Source of the DNA: Thalassospira lohafexi
GTDB lineage: Bacteria; Pseudomonadota; Alphaproteobacteria; Rhodospirillales; Thalassospiraceae
Assembly: GCF_002844275.1 (NCBI RefSeq)
Contig: NZ_NXGX01000001.1
Coordinates: forward strand, 248,001 to 312,000
Direction: 5' to 3'
Length of the DNA stretch: 64,000 nucleotides
Part shown: piece by piece, positions 29,923 through 39,144 of the stretch
Layout of the letters: each line of letters starts with the position of its first letter
Numbering within the stretch: position 1 is the first letter of the stretch
Notes under the pieces: model-generated
What the model saw: the letters and a program-made list of their open reading frames with translations, nothing else
Told to the model about the DNA's origin: nothing
Databases searched by the model: none
Program-made: the position numbers and the translations under genes

Positions 29923-31848
29923 ATGACCCTGCGCGTCCTGCCCCAGAACCTGATCAATCAGATTGCCGCCGGTGAGGTGGTCGAACGGCCCGCGGCCGCG
30001 CTCAAGGAACTGGTGGAAAATGCGCTGGATGCCGGGGCGACGCGGGTGGATGTCAACTTGCGTGATGGCGGGCGGACATTGTTGTCGATCACCGATGATG
30101 GCCGTGGCATGACACCCGAAGAACTCGCCCTTTCGGTAGAACGCCACGCGACGTCAAAGCTGCCCGACGATGATCTTTTCAATATCGGCTTTATGGGGTT
30201 TCGCGGGGAAGCCCTGCCGTCGATTGGCTCTGTCTCGCGGATGCGCCTGACCAGCCGGGTGCGCGGTGCGGAAAACGCATGGACGCTTTTGATTGAAGGC
30301 GGTGCCAAGGGGGAGCCTGAACCAGCAGCCCACCCATATGGCACGCGGGTTGAGGTGCGCGATCTGTTTTACGCCACCCCGGCACGGCTGAAGTTTTTAA
30401 AAACCGCGCGCACCGAGCAAATGTATGCCCGTGAAATCATGGACCGTCTGGCGATGGCGCGGCCCGATGTCGGCTTTACCCTGTCGGGCGATAACAACAA
30501 ATCGATCCTGAATTACCCGGCCTGCGAAGGTGATTTGTTTGATGCGCGGCTTAAACGGCTTGGTGCGGTGATGGGGCGCGAATTTCAGGACAACGCGCTT
30601 CAGATCAATGCCGAACGCGAAGGCATCAAGCTGACCGGCTATGCCGGGGTGCCGACCTTAAACCGCGGCAATGCCCAGATGCAGTTTTTGTTCGTCAATG
30701 GCCGCCCGGTCAAGGACAGGCTGTTGCAAGGGGCGGTACGCGGCGCCTATCAGGATTTCCTCGCACGTGATCGACATCCGTTACTCGCTCTGTTTTTCGA
30801 ACTGTCTCCACGTGATGTTGACGTTAACGTTCATCCGGGCAAGACAGAAGTGCGTTTTCGCGATCCGGGCATGGTACGCGGCCTGATTGTCGGCGCGCTT
30901 AAACATGCGCTGGCCGGTGCCGGGCACCGGGCATCCACCACAGTGGCTGATATGGCGCTGGGGGCCGCTCGCCGCGAAGGCGAAGGACCAAGTCTGCCCT
31001 ATGGCGGCAGGGCGCGATCATCTGGCGGTGGTGGTTTTAACATCGGCCAATATCAGGCCAATACCCCCAGTCACGCGGCAATAGAACGCAACTATGCCGC
31101 CCAATCGCCGGGCTATGGTGGGCTGTTTGATCGTGGACGCGATTTTGGCGGTACACCGGACGCAAATGGTGGCTTTGCCGCTGCGGCGGCGGCTGCCCTT
31201 GCGGGGGGCTATGACGGTGTCGGGCCATCGGCACGTGTTGACATGACCGATGATACCAAGTTTGTCGATCATCCCTTGGGGGCGGCGCGTGGGCAGGTGC
31301 ATGCCAATTATATCATCGCGCAAACCCGCGACGGTTTGGTGATTGTCGATCAACATGCCGCCCATGAACGTATTGTCTATGAACGGATGAAGGCCGACTT
31401 GGCCGAAAGCGGGGTCAAGCGACAGGGATTGCTCTTGCCTGAGGTGGTCGAACTTGATGAGGCATCAGCAGATCGCATTGGCGACCGGGCCGACGAATTT
31501 GCCGAACTTGGGTTGGTGATCGAGCCGTTTGGCCCCGGTGCGATTGTGGTCCGTGAAGTGCCAGCGATGCTGGGCAAGGTGGATGTGGCATCGCTTGTAC
31601 GTGACATGGCCGACGAAATTGCCGAACTGGGGCAGGGCATGTTGCTTAAAGACCGGCTGATGTATGTCTGCGCGACCATGGCCTGTCATGGCTCGGTGCG
31701 GTCCGGGCGAAAGCTGAATGCCGATGAAATGAACGCATTGCTGCGTCAGATGGAAGCCACCCCGCATTCCGGGCAGTGCAATCATGGCCGCCCGACCTAT
31801 GTCGAACTGAAACTTCACGACATCGAAAAGATGTTTGGTCGCAGATAG
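29923..31848 (+). CDS. mutL: DNA mismatch repair protein MutL
   Basis: This is a 641-residue GHKL ATPase that couples MutS recognition to strand incision. ATP-site residues are seen in KELVENALDAGAT (E29, N33), DDGRGM, ATSKL and GFRGEALPSIG. A long low-complexity linker (about 345-455) is rich in Gly/Ala. The C-terminal domain carries DQHAAHERIVYE, exactly the DQHA(X)2E(X)4E endonuclease motif, plus ACHGSVRSG and CNHGRPT. This MutL therefore nicks DNA itself, as in species without MutH. It starts 61 bases after a terminator. Confidence 0.96.
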   Translation: MTLRVLPQNLINQIAAGEVVERPAAALKELVENALDAGATRVDVNLRDGGRTLLSITDDGRGMTPEELALSVERHATSKLPDDDLFNIGFMGFRGEALPSIGSVSRMRLTSRVRGAENAWTLLIEGGAKGEPEPAAHPYGTRVEVRDLFYATPARLKFLKTARTEQMYAREIMDRLAMARPDVGFTLSGDNNKSILNYPACEGDLFDARLKRLGAVMGREFQDNALQINAEREGIKLTGYAGVPTLNRGNAQMQFLFVNGRPVKDRLLQGAVRGAYQDFLARDRHPLLALFFELSPRDVDVNVHPGKTEVRFRDPGMVRGLIVGALKHALAGAGHRASTTVADMALGAARREGEGPSLPYGGRARSSGGGGFNIGQYQANTPSHAAIERNYAAQSPGYGGLFDRGRDFGGTPDANGGFAAAAAAALAGGYDGVGPSARVDMTDDTKFVDHPLGAARGQVHANYIIAQTRDGLVIVDQHAAHERIVYERMKADLAESGVKRQGLLLPEVVELDEASADRIGDRADEFAELGLVIEPFGPGAIVVREVPAMLGKVDVASLVRDMADEIAELGQGMLLKDRLMYVCATMACHGSVRSGRKLNADEMNALLRQMEATPHSGQCNHGRPTYVELKLHDIEKMFGRR

Positions 31849-31860
31849 GGATTAAAACCA

Positions 31861-32373
31861 ATGGCAGATCGCATCGTGGAAATTGCATCCCTTTCAGATG
31901 CAGATGCGATCAGTGCATTGTTTACCCGGTCTTATTCCCAGCTTCTTAAAGACGACTACGCGCCGGATGTTCTTGCCCGCGCTATGCCGTTTCTGTCTTT
32001 TGCCAAGCCAGAATTAATGTCGTCGTGCAGTTATTATCTGGTGAAGGAAACAGGCAAACGCGTGATCGCGGCAGGTGGATGGACCGCCGTACGCCCCGGA
32101 ACTTCGGAAAAGTCCGTTCAGCCGGGATTGGCGCATGTACGCCATTTTGCCGTTGATCCGGAATTTACCCGTCAGGGGTTGGGAAAGGTGCTTTTTGATC
32201 GCTGTGTGCATGATGCGAAGGTAGCCCATGCGGCAACCCGGTTTGAATGCTATTCAACCCTGTCTGCACGCAGGTTCTACGAAAAGCTTGGCTTTGAAAT
32301 CATCGGAACGTTTGAAGCCCCCTTTGCATCCGACTTTACTTTTCCAAGTTTACATATGGTCTGCGAGCTTTAA
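31861..32373 (+). CDS. GNAT family N-acetyltransferase
   Basis: This 170-residue cytoplasmic protein has the acetyl-CoA-binding motif A in HFAVDPEFTRQGLGKVLFDR (R-Q-G-L-G-K) and a C-terminal FYEKLGFE segment typical of GNAT enzymes. Its start lies 12 bases after mutL, so it may be co-transcribed with mutL. The acceptor is unknown. It is convergent with the pseudo-receiver gene. Confidence 0.85.
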   Translation: MADRIVEIASLSDADAISALFTRSYSQLLKDDYAPDVLARAMPFLSFAKPELMSSCSYYLVKETGKRVIAAGGWTAVRPGTSEKSVQPGLAHVRHFAVDPEFTRQGLGKVLFDRCVHDAKVAHAATRFECYSTLSARRFYEKLGFEIIGTFEAPFASDFTFPSLHMVCEL

Positions 32374-32377
32374 GCGA

Positions 32378-33847
32378 TTAACTGCGCAGTTTCAAATTGC
32401 GGGGCAGGCGGGTGTTGGTGTTGACGCGCGCGCGCTGGATCTGTTCGGCAAACAAGCCATTGGCACCGCTTAAATCCGCATCCCTGAAATCCGCCCCGGC
32501 AAGGTTCGTGCCGCTGAGATCACAATTAATCAGATGCATGCCCTTAAAGCAGGCATTGGACAAATCGGAACCCAGAAACACGGTATTACGCAGCGTCGCC
32601 TCATTAAACCGTGCGCCGGATAAACGGCTGGCGGCAAGGTTGGCACTTTCAAGGTTGGTTTGAACAAAGTCAGCCGCGGTCAGGTCACACCGCCTAAGAA
32701 CCGCATTCTTGCAATTGGCGTTTCTGAAAGACGCAAAACGAAGCCCGCATCGGCTCAGGTCAATACCTTCCAGGTCCGCATCGCGCAAATCGGCATGTTC
32801 AATTGCCATGACCGACCCTTCCTTGCCGCCGGTATCGACCCAAAGCTTGTGATCGACAAGGGCTTCTTGCAGATCAATTTCAACAAGCTCCTCTTCATCA
32901 ATCTCGGGCTCGGCGTCAACCTCACTCTCAGGCTCACCGGCAACGTCTGCCTCTTTTAAAACGGCAGGGATCGGTTGTTCTTTGGCGGGCTCTTTTGGAC
33001 TTTCTTCAACCGGGACTGTGTCTTCTTCGATTTCTGGGGTTTCCGCCGCGACCTTCTGTGGTTTTGATTTCGGCTTTGGCTTTTTGGGCACAAGATCTGG
33101 TTTTAAAAGCGCGCGCGCGGCAATTGCCGCTTTGATGTTGCGGGCATCAAGAGATTCCTTGTCTTGATTAGCAACACCGGCAAGTTCGCCATCATCAAAA
33201 GTTTGTTTGTTCGTGCTGTCTGGCTGGGATGTTGGCTCAGGTTTCACAGCAGTATCGCTGCGGCGCCGGCCATTTGGTTTGATCGTGACGGACGCAGATG
33301 CCGGTGCGCGGGCCTTGTCGCTATGCCGGCGCTGCTTGGTTTCTGAAACACTTTCGTCCTCGGGTGACGGTACGGTCTCGTCTTTGGCCAAGTCCTGTGG
33401 CCGTGCGGGGCCGAAGTAATCATCTTGAAGAACAAACCGGCGCGGCTTTTTCATCACGGATGTAATGATCTTGCGTAAGCGTGCCGGATCAACCGGCTGG
33501 CGGAAGATGCCTTCTATACCGGCATCAACGGCTTCACGCATGGCGCGTCGATCAAGTTTTGGTGCACCAAGCAGGATGGTGACATCCTTGCCGTGGCGGT
33601 TGGTCGCCGTGATGCTTTCGCGGATCGAACGGATGGTCGAAATGCCGCGCATGCCGTCAAGATAAAGACCAACCAGAACGATGTCGGGCTTTAAGGAGCT
33701 CACGAGTTCAATGGTTTTTTCACGGTCGTCGCAGCGAATGAAGTCGCCAAATCCAAGCGGATCAATCGCTTCCTTGGCGGAACGAATGTTGCGTTCGCTG
33801 TAGTCGGCATACAGGATCGTTTTAATGTTGTTCTCTTGCATCGTCAT
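32378..33847 (-). CDS. Pseudo-receiver and pentapeptide-repeat protein
   Basis: This 489-residue protein has three parts. Residues 1-130 are a CheY-like receiver, but the phosphoacceptor Asp is Gly (G60 in IVLVGLYLDG) and the conserved Lys is Gln (Q117 in FRQPVD). Residues 130-350 are a long disordered linker rich in Lys, Pro and Glu. Residues 350-470 are pentapeptide repeats of A(D/N)LXX type (ADLRDADLEG, LSGANG), which fold as a right-handed beta-helix. It lies directly behind pomB on the same strand, so a role with the flagellar stator is plausible. It cannot work as a normal phosphorylated response regulator. The start at 33847 follows an AGGAA site. Confidence 0.8.
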   Translation of the reverse strand: MTMQENNIKTILYADYSERNIRSAKEAIDPLGFGDFIRCDDREKTIELVSSLKPDIVLVGLYLDGMRGISTIRSIRESITATNRHGKDVTILLGAPKLDRRAMREAVDAGIEGIFRQPVDPARLRKIITSVMKKPRRFVLQDDYFGPARPQDLAKDETVPSPEDESVSETKQRRHSDKARAPASASVTIKPNGRRRSDTAVKPEPTSQPDSTNKQTFDDGELAGVANQDKESLDARNIKAAIAARALLKPDLVPKKPKPKSKPQKVAAETPEIEEDTVPVEESPKEPAKEQPIPAVLKEADVAGEPESEVDAEPEIDEEELVEIDLQEALVDHKLWVDTGGKEGSVMAIEHADLRDADLEGIDLSRCGLRFASFRNANCKNAVLRRCDLTAADFVQTNLESANLAASRLSGARFNEATLRNTVFLGSDLSNACFKGMHLINCDLSGTNLAGADFRDADLSGANGLFAEQIQRARVNTNTRLPRNLKLRS

Positions 33848-33940
33848 GATGCGTGAATTCCTATTGTTGCCAACCGCGTTAAGCAGCGCTGGTTTCGTCC
33901 CTGCCACGCGGTTCACTGCGCAGTTGGTTAAATATGCCGA

Positions 33941-34873
33941 TCACTGACTACCCGGAATGCTAAACGTGCGGCGTCGCATTGTCGGTTCTTCTTCGGGGGC
34001 TGCCTGACCGTCTTGGGTCGAGCTGTCGTTCGGGGCAGTGCCCTCTCCATTCTGACCGGGGGATGCCCCGCTGCCATTTGAAGCGCCATCTGGTTTGTTG
34101 CTTTCGACCATTTCGATGGTGATGGCAACCCGGCGGTTTTGTGATCGTCCTTCCGGGGTGTCATTTGTCGCAATCGGACGGCTGTCGCCATATCCCTGAA
34201 TGACCATTCGCGACGGCTCTGTGCCGTTCTGGTCGATCATGTGATGCAAAACGGATGTCGCCCGTGCCGCCGAAAGGTCCCAGTTTGATATATAGGGAGA
34301 TGAAGACGAAACCGGAATATTATCGGTATGGCCTGCGATATGAACTTCACCTTCGGTCTGGTTGATTACGGGGGTGACGCGGTTCAGGATGGCGGCGAAT
34401 TCTTCTGTCATGCCCGAAGAACCCGACGGAAAGGCCAGCTCATTTGGAAAGCTGACGATCACATCGCCATCAATGCGTTCCAGCCCGACCTGATCGCTAA
34501 GCCCCATGTTTTCAAGAACGGTGCTGAGTGTTTCTTCAAGGGCCTCGGCTTTTTCTTCCTTGCTGTCGGTCTGATCGATCTCGACTTTCGGCGTTTCGGC
34601 TTTGGGGATTTCTGCAACAACCCGTGGGGTGTCAGGCGTTGGTGCCTTTAAGGCCATACCGAGAATTGACCCGTCCATTTCAATCACACCGGCAAGCTGG
34701 TCTTCCTTGGAAAAACCAAAGGCACCTTTGATCGACCCTGCGATTTGCTTGTAACGGATGACATCCATCTCAGCAAAGGTCAGCAAAAGGACGAACAAAA
34801 CAAGCAGCAACGACATCAAATCAGCGAATGTCGCCATCCATGCGGGGGCGCCTGCTGAGGGTTTCTTTGCCAT
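33941..34873 (-). CDS. Flagellar stator protein B (PomB/MotB type)
   Basis: This 310-residue protein has one N-terminal helix with the ion-binding Asp in WMATFADLMSLLLVLFVLLL, close to sodium-type PomB rather than E. coli MotB. The following KQIAGSIKGAFGFSKE segment also matches PomB. A linker leads to an OmpA-like peptidoglycan-binding domain (about 165-270) with IAGHTDNIPVSSS and SQNRRVAI. The tail after the OmpA domain is Gly/Ser-rich. It anchors the stator to the cell wall. It follows the A subunit on the same strand with a gap of 39 bases. Confidence 0.92.
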   Translation of the reverse strand: MAKKPSAGAPAWMATFADLMSLLLVLFVLLLTFAEMDVIRYKQIAGSIKGAFGFSKEDQLAGVIEMDGSILGMALKAPTPDTPRVVAEIPKAETPKVEIDQTDSKEEKAEALEETLSTVLENMGLSDQVGLERIDGDVIVSFPNELAFPSGSSGMTEEFAAILNRVTPVINQTEGEVHIAGHTDNIPVSSSSPYISNWDLSAARATSVLHHMIDQNGTEPSRMVIQGYGDSRPIATNDTPEGRSQNRRVAITIEMVESNKPDGASNGSGASPGQNGEGTAPNDSSTQDGQAAPEEEPTMRRRTFSIPGSQ

Positions 34874-34912
34874 GGCCTTACACCATGTTCCGGATGAAAG
34901 AGGATGCCATGA

Positions 34913-35683
34913 TTATTCCCCGTCGCCTTCGGCATCTTTGGGGACGCCACCGGGCAAATAGGGACCCAGAATTTCCTTCATCACCATCGGGCTCTGGCTG
35001 CCCTGAATTTGAACGACAGACTCAATGATCAATTGTTTGGTGTTTTTCAGACGATCCACCTTAAGCGCCAGCTTGTCAGCAATCGGAAGCGCAATCAGGT
35101 TGGCAAGAACCGCACCATAGAATGTTGTCAGCATGGCAATCGCCATCGCCGGCCCAATCGCATCAGGATCAGACAGGTTGGCCAGCATCTGCACCAGACC
35201 AACCAGTGTGCCGATCATGCCAAATGCTGGCGCGGTATCGCCGATCCCGCGGAACATCAGTTCCCCGAGCTCATCATTTTGAATGGATTTTTCAACTTCG
35301 CTTGAGATCGAACTTCGGATCACTTCACCGCTGTGACCATCGACACACATGCGAATGCCACGCGCCATGATCTCATTGTCGACTTCTGCTGTTTCAAGAC
35401 CAAGCAACCCGTTTTTGCGGACCAGACCGGCAAGTTCGATGGCTTTCTCATAGATCGAAAGCGGGTCTTCCTTGGGGTTCTTAAAGGCGATGCCGATCCC
35501 GATCTTGAGTGACTTGATCACATCGCGCATCGGAAACTTGATCAGGGTTGCGGCCGCTGTGCCGCCAAACACAACCATGATAGACGGCACATCAACAAAA
35601 GCACCAAGATTACCACCGATCAAAATAGCGCCAACAATAACGCCTGATCCGGCAAGGATCCCAATGAGTGTCGCAATATCCAT
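34913..35683 (-). CDS. Flagellar stator protein A (PomA/MotA type)
   Basis: This 256-residue protein has four membrane helices and a cytoplasmic loop. MDIATLIGILAG at the start, FVDVPSIMVVFGGT, and the paired motifs GMIGTLVGLVQML and GPAMAIAMLTTFYGA match PomA-type stator subunits. Five A subunits surround two B subunits and use ion flow to drive the flagellar rotor. The similarity to Vibrio PomA and the PomB-like partner suggest sodium drive, though this is inference. It is the first gene of the stator operon. Confidence 0.93.
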   Translation of the reverse strand: MDIATLIGILAGSGVIVGAILIGGNLGAFVDVPSIMVVFGGTAAATLIKFPMRDVIKSLKIGIGIAFKNPKEDPLSIYEKAIELAGLVRKNGLLGLETAEVDNEIMARGIRMCVDGHSGEVIRSSISSEVEKSIQNDELGELMFRGIGDTAPAFGMIGTLVGLVQMLANLSDPDAIGPAMAIAMLTTFYGAVLANLIALPIADKLALKVDRLKNTKQLIIESVVQIQGSQSPMVMKEILGPYLPGGVPKDAEGDGE

Positions 35684-36044
35684 ATCGGTTTCTGGTGTCC
35701 AGCGTTATGACTGTTTTTGTATCACCTGATCAGCCGCAGCAGATAAATCCGTGCCCCGGATGGACGAGGCGGTGCGTCGCGTCACAGATGTCGGGCGAAA
35801 AGTCTTCTTCGGTTTATGATTGTGGCCTGAATGTCGATTAGTCCCCCTTTCAAAGAGTTGGGGGCTGTGGCGTCCTTTTTCCATAAAAAATCTGACAACT
35901 TTTCCCGCCACTAACCGTGATCGACCCGGGAACTCTACAAACTGCCTGTAAAGCTATGGCATTGGGTTAGGTCGATCTATACTTTTGGCATTAAATGTTT
36001 GTTGCCAGACTTTTAGCCAAGCCTCAACCCCATCGTAAGGATAA
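35684..36044. other. Intergenic region upstream of the stator operon
   Basis: About 360 bases with no gene. It must contain the promoter for the minus-strand stator genes. A perfect 8-bp inverted repeat, GATCGACC at 35919 and GGTCGATC at 35970, is separated by 43 bases and may form a hairpin or binding site. I found no flagellar sigma-28 motif that I would trust. Confidence 0.5.
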
Positions 36045-36896
36045 TTACCCTAATTCAAACGATGAAATGCCAAAGGTCATATCAAGGTCAAGTGCCGGTG
36101 CCGGGCCTTTATACATCCGCGCGGTTTCAAATTCAGGCTGCATGCCATGGCTGCTGGCAAGCTCAATTGCCGCCTGATTGGGTTCGGGGACATCGAGAAA
36201 TACTTTGCCACCCTGATCGGCGCGACGTGCTAAAAGGGCGTCAAACAGCACCTTGGCATCTTTGGGGTTTGGGGCAAAAAGCGGACCGACCTTGTGACCC
36301 TCTTCACAGGGGCGAATGACGCCATATCCGCGCAACCCCATCGGGCCCTTTAGTGCAATCGCCGTGTGGTTTTCAGCACCAATCCAGCCGCGCAGGAATT
36401 CAATCCGGCTTTCGGCAAACAGCTTGCAGGTTTGCTCGAACGCATTGATGACGGCGATATCATCAATCAACAGATCAAACAGATCGTCATTTTCCGGGCT
36501 TTGGGCGTTCACGATGCCGCCATATCGGACATTGCGGTGGGCAAATTCAAAACCGGATTTGCGATAGTTATCTTGCTGATCGACAACGCCATCAAGTCCG
36601 ATGGTTTTAAGCGGGTTGTCTTTTAAAACCGTTTGCCACAACTTGTATCCAAGGCCCGATCCACGGCGGTCTTCGCGGCAGATATAAAATCCGACAAATC
36701 CAAAATCGGAACTGTACTGCACGGCGGATATCACCGCTGCCATCCCCTTTTTATCGAACGCGCCCCAGAAGCCTTCAGGATCAGTATTTAAAAATACCTC
36801 GGCGTCAGCATGGCCGGGATTCCAGCCTTCTTTGGCAGCCCATTCAACGGCCAATGCGAATTCAGACGGTTTGAGACGGCGGATTTTATCGATCAT
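36045..36896 (-). CDS. GNAT family N-acetyltransferase with C-terminal extra domain
   Basis: In this 283-residue protein the N-terminal 140 residues are a GNAT fold with FYICREDRRGSGLGYKLWQ (R-x-x-G-x-G-x) and an unusual start suited to the Acetyltransf_18-type subgroup. The C-terminal half (GAENHTAIALKGPMGLRGYG) resembles the second GNAT-like domain of that subgroup. The acceptor is unknown. It is monocistronic on the minus strand. Confidence 0.83.
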   Translation of the reverse strand: MIDKIRRLKPSEFALAVEWAAKEGWNPGHADAEVFLNTDPEGFWGAFDKKGMAAVISAVQYSSDFGFVGFYICREDRRGSGLGYKLWQTVLKDNPLKTIGLDGVVDQQDNYRKSGFEFAHRNVRYGGIVNAQSPENDDLFDLLIDDIAVINAFEQTCKLFAESRIEFLRGWIGAENHTAIALKGPMGLRGYGVIRPCEEGHKVGPLFAPNPKDAKVLFDALLARRADQGGKVFLDVPEPNQAAIELASSHGMQPEFETARMYKGPAPALDLDMTFGISSFELG

Positions 36897-37013
36897 GGTC
36901 GGGTCTTTATACTTTCAGGAGCTTGCCGGGCGATACACATGCGCGCCAGCGTGGGTCTATGTATTTGTCTAAATATCTAACATGGCAGTTGCTATTTCAT
37001 GAGAAATTTTGTT

Positions 37014-37038
37014 AAGAATGAATATCAGTGTTATTCTC
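37014..37038 (+). promoter_or_regulatory. Possible iron-responsive (Fur/Irr-like) site
   Basis: AAGAAT and ATTCTC flank an AT-rich 13-base centre, forming an imperfect palindrome just upstream of the siderophore-interacting gene. AT-rich palindromes with GAAT/ATTC arms are typical of Fur-family sites. The match is weak and the iron link comes mostly from the downstream gene. Confidence 0.3.
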
Positions 37039-37085
37039 AATAGCATATGTATTCATCAATACACCTGCATCCTGCCGAGAGCCCC

Positions 37086-38156
37086 ATGCCATCACCTGTT
37101 TTAACCGCCAAAACCCGCATAACCCTTCCTGACAGTGCTGCGATCATCGCGCGTGCATCAGACTATTACAAAAGCCATGACTGCGATGTGCAGGGCGATG
37201 CGAACGCCATCAGGGTTTCGGTATCCATCGGCCATGTTCATCTTGCCTGCAACGATGCTGGTTTGGATATCGAGGTCGGCGCAACCAGCGACGTTGGCGT
37301 TATCCAGATGAAATCAGCGATCATTTCGTTGCTCCAGGGCGCATTGCCCGAGGCAAATCTTGATTGCCGCTGGAAGGGGGCCGGGAAAAGCAACGGCAAG
37401 CTGCCCAATTTTCGCGAACTTACCGTCGGCAAAATGACCGATCTTTCGCCCCACATGCGCCGGATCAGGCTGCATGGGGCGGATCTTGCGGCTTATGACA
37501 CCGACAGCATCCATATCCGTCTTTTGATCCCACCGCGCGGGCAGGTGGCCCCAAAATGGCCAACGCTTGCCGATAATGGCATGCCGGTCTGGCCCCATGG
37601 CGAAAATGCCATCGAACAGCGCATCTATACCATCCGCGATATTGATGCCGCGGCGGGTTGGATGGATGTTGATTTTGTCGTGCATGGCGATAATGGGCCG
37701 GGATCATCCTTTGCCATACATGCTTGCACAGGCGATCTGGTCGCCATGACCGGGCCGCTTGGCAACGAATTGCCTGATGCGGACTGGATGTTGTTCGCCG
37801 GGGATGAAACCGCCCTTCCGGCGATCAGCCGCTATCTTAATGCCATGCCGCCCCACGTCAAAGGCCATGCCATGATCGAGGTCGGTAGCAAGGATGACAT
37901 CAGCGACATCGCCACCGACAGTGCGATTGAAGTCCGCTGGCTGTTACGCGACTGTGGTGATGATGTTGAACACAGTCTCATTCAGGATGCTGTGCGCGTC
38001 ATCTCCATCCCGAAGGACGCACACAGCGTCTATTGCTGGGCCGGGGTCGAACAGGATGACTATAAACCGATCCACAATTTCTGGCGTAAGGACATCGGAT
38101 TAACGCGTGATCAATGTCTGGCCATGACGTTCTGGCGCAAGGCCGGTCGAGGATAA
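37086..38156 (+). CDS. DUF2218 / siderophore-interacting FAD protein
   Basis: This is a 356-residue fusion. About the first 95 residues match DUF2218, a small domain often linked to siderophore use. The remainder is a siderophore-interacting protein (SIP): the FAD-binding region begins with SPHMRRIRLHGADLAAY, has IEQRIYTIRDI, and is followed by an NAD(P)-like domain with MLFAGDETALPAI. SIPs reduce ferric siderophores to release iron in the cytoplasm. The start at 37086 is chosen because the alternative at 37047 would place the start codon at a possible regulatory site. No siderophore transporter is adjacent. Confidence 0.87.
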   Translation: MPSPVLTAKTRITLPDSAAIIARASDYYKSHDCDVQGDANAIRVSVSIGHVHLACNDAGLDIEVGATSDVGVIQMKSAIISLLQGALPEANLDCRWKGAGKSNGKLPNFRELTVGKMTDLSPHMRRIRLHGADLAAYDTDSIHIRLLIPPRGQVAPKWPTLADNGMPVWPHGENAIEQRIYTIRDIDAAAGWMDVDFVVHGDNGPGSSFAIHACTGDLVAMTGPLGNELPDADWMLFAGDETALPAISRYLNAMPPHVKGHAMIEVGSKDDISDIATDSAIEVRWLLRDCGDDVEHSLIQDAVRVISIPKDAHSVYCWAGVEQDDYKPIHNFWRKDIGLTRDQCLAMTFWRKAGRG

Positions 38157-38163
38157 TTAACGA

Positions 38164-39096
38164 TTAACGGGTGGCAACGGACTGATGAAGCTTTGGCGCG
38201 AGATGTGCAATCGCATCATCGAGATCCATCAGGATTTCCGAAACCAAAGGCGATGGGGGGGTAAGTCCGCCCTGGTCTATTTCTTCGCGCAGTTCGGTTA
38301 CCGCGCGTGTCAGTTCGCGATTGGTCGGATTAACCCCGGTTGCCAGGGCCCGTGCGCGGGCAAAAACCAGTTTCCGTACCGACCTGAACGCCACGATTTC
38401 CTGATCTGCCGTCAGCGTCTCTTGCGGGTCTATGGCCGTAAGCCCGTATTTGACTGAAAGGCCGGTCATATGGCTGGCATCGGCAAACAGGGCCGCAGTG
38501 ATCATGCGAAAGGCGATGATATCGGCAGCAAGTCCGTTTGGGTTTTTGATCGTTTTGGATAAGGCGTTAAACGCGAAAATATCGGCATCAACTTCATCGG
38601 CATGGCTTTTGGCATCTCCGTCCCCGAAATGTTCCGGCATACAGTGACGCGCTTCGTGGTGGATCAGCCACTCAAACGTTTGCTCGGCACTGCTTTGATA
38701 GGTCAAAGATTGTCCAAACCACCCACGCATCAACTGGGCGAAAATCTCGTTGCCACTTTGTGGTGCGATATTGGCGGGCACAAAAATCTGGCAGGACGGT
38801 ATTTGCTTGCCACTCTTTCGTCCGGTGATGGTAAAGGGCGACCGGGGCAGTTTGGCGAATGCCTTTTCCGGGCTGGCGATATTTTCCAGACCAAGGGTGT
38901 CATCCATGATGGCTAGAAACGCCGCACGGTCTTTGAAAACATAAAGATCGATATCGCCATATGATTTCAGGTCGTTTTTGATCTTTGTAGTGGCAGGCTC
39001 GGACGTGCCATCCGTTTGTGCCTGTGCAAATGTCGCGACAGACATCAGCATGCACATCATCATCACAAGGTGATTGAAAACCCGAACAATTTGCAT
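38164..39096 (-). CDS. Secreted protein with HEXXH metalloprotease-like motif
   Basis: This 310-residue protein has a signal peptide ending AQA at about residue 26. I do not recognise the family. A clear zinc-peptidase motif, HHEARHC, is visible (H147, E148, H151), followed 17 residues on by DEVDAD (E168), which could supply the third ligand as in gluzincins. The rest is helical with no membrane helices after the signal. It is convergent with the siderophore gene and next to the manganese transporter, but no functional link is shown. Protease activity is inferred only from the motif. Confidence 0.6.
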   Translation of the reverse strand: MQIVRVFNHLVMMMCMLMSVATFAQAQTDGTSEPATTKIKNDLKSYGDIDLYVFKDRAAFLAIMDDTLGLENIASPEKAFAKLPRSPFTITGRKSGKQIPSCQIFVPANIAPQSGNEIFAQLMRGWFGQSLTYQSSAEQTFEWLIHHEARHCMPEHFGDGDAKSHADEVDADIFAFNALSKTIKNPNGLAADIIAFRMITAALFADASHMTGLSVKYGLTAIDPQETLTADQEIVAFRSVRKLVFARARALATGVNPTNRELTRAVTELREEIDQGGLTPPSPLVSEILMDLDDAIAHLAPKLHQSVATR

Positions 39097-39144
39097 CGTA
39101 CGAGTATGTGCGATGGGTTTTGGTTGGGCGAGGAGAAAATTACC

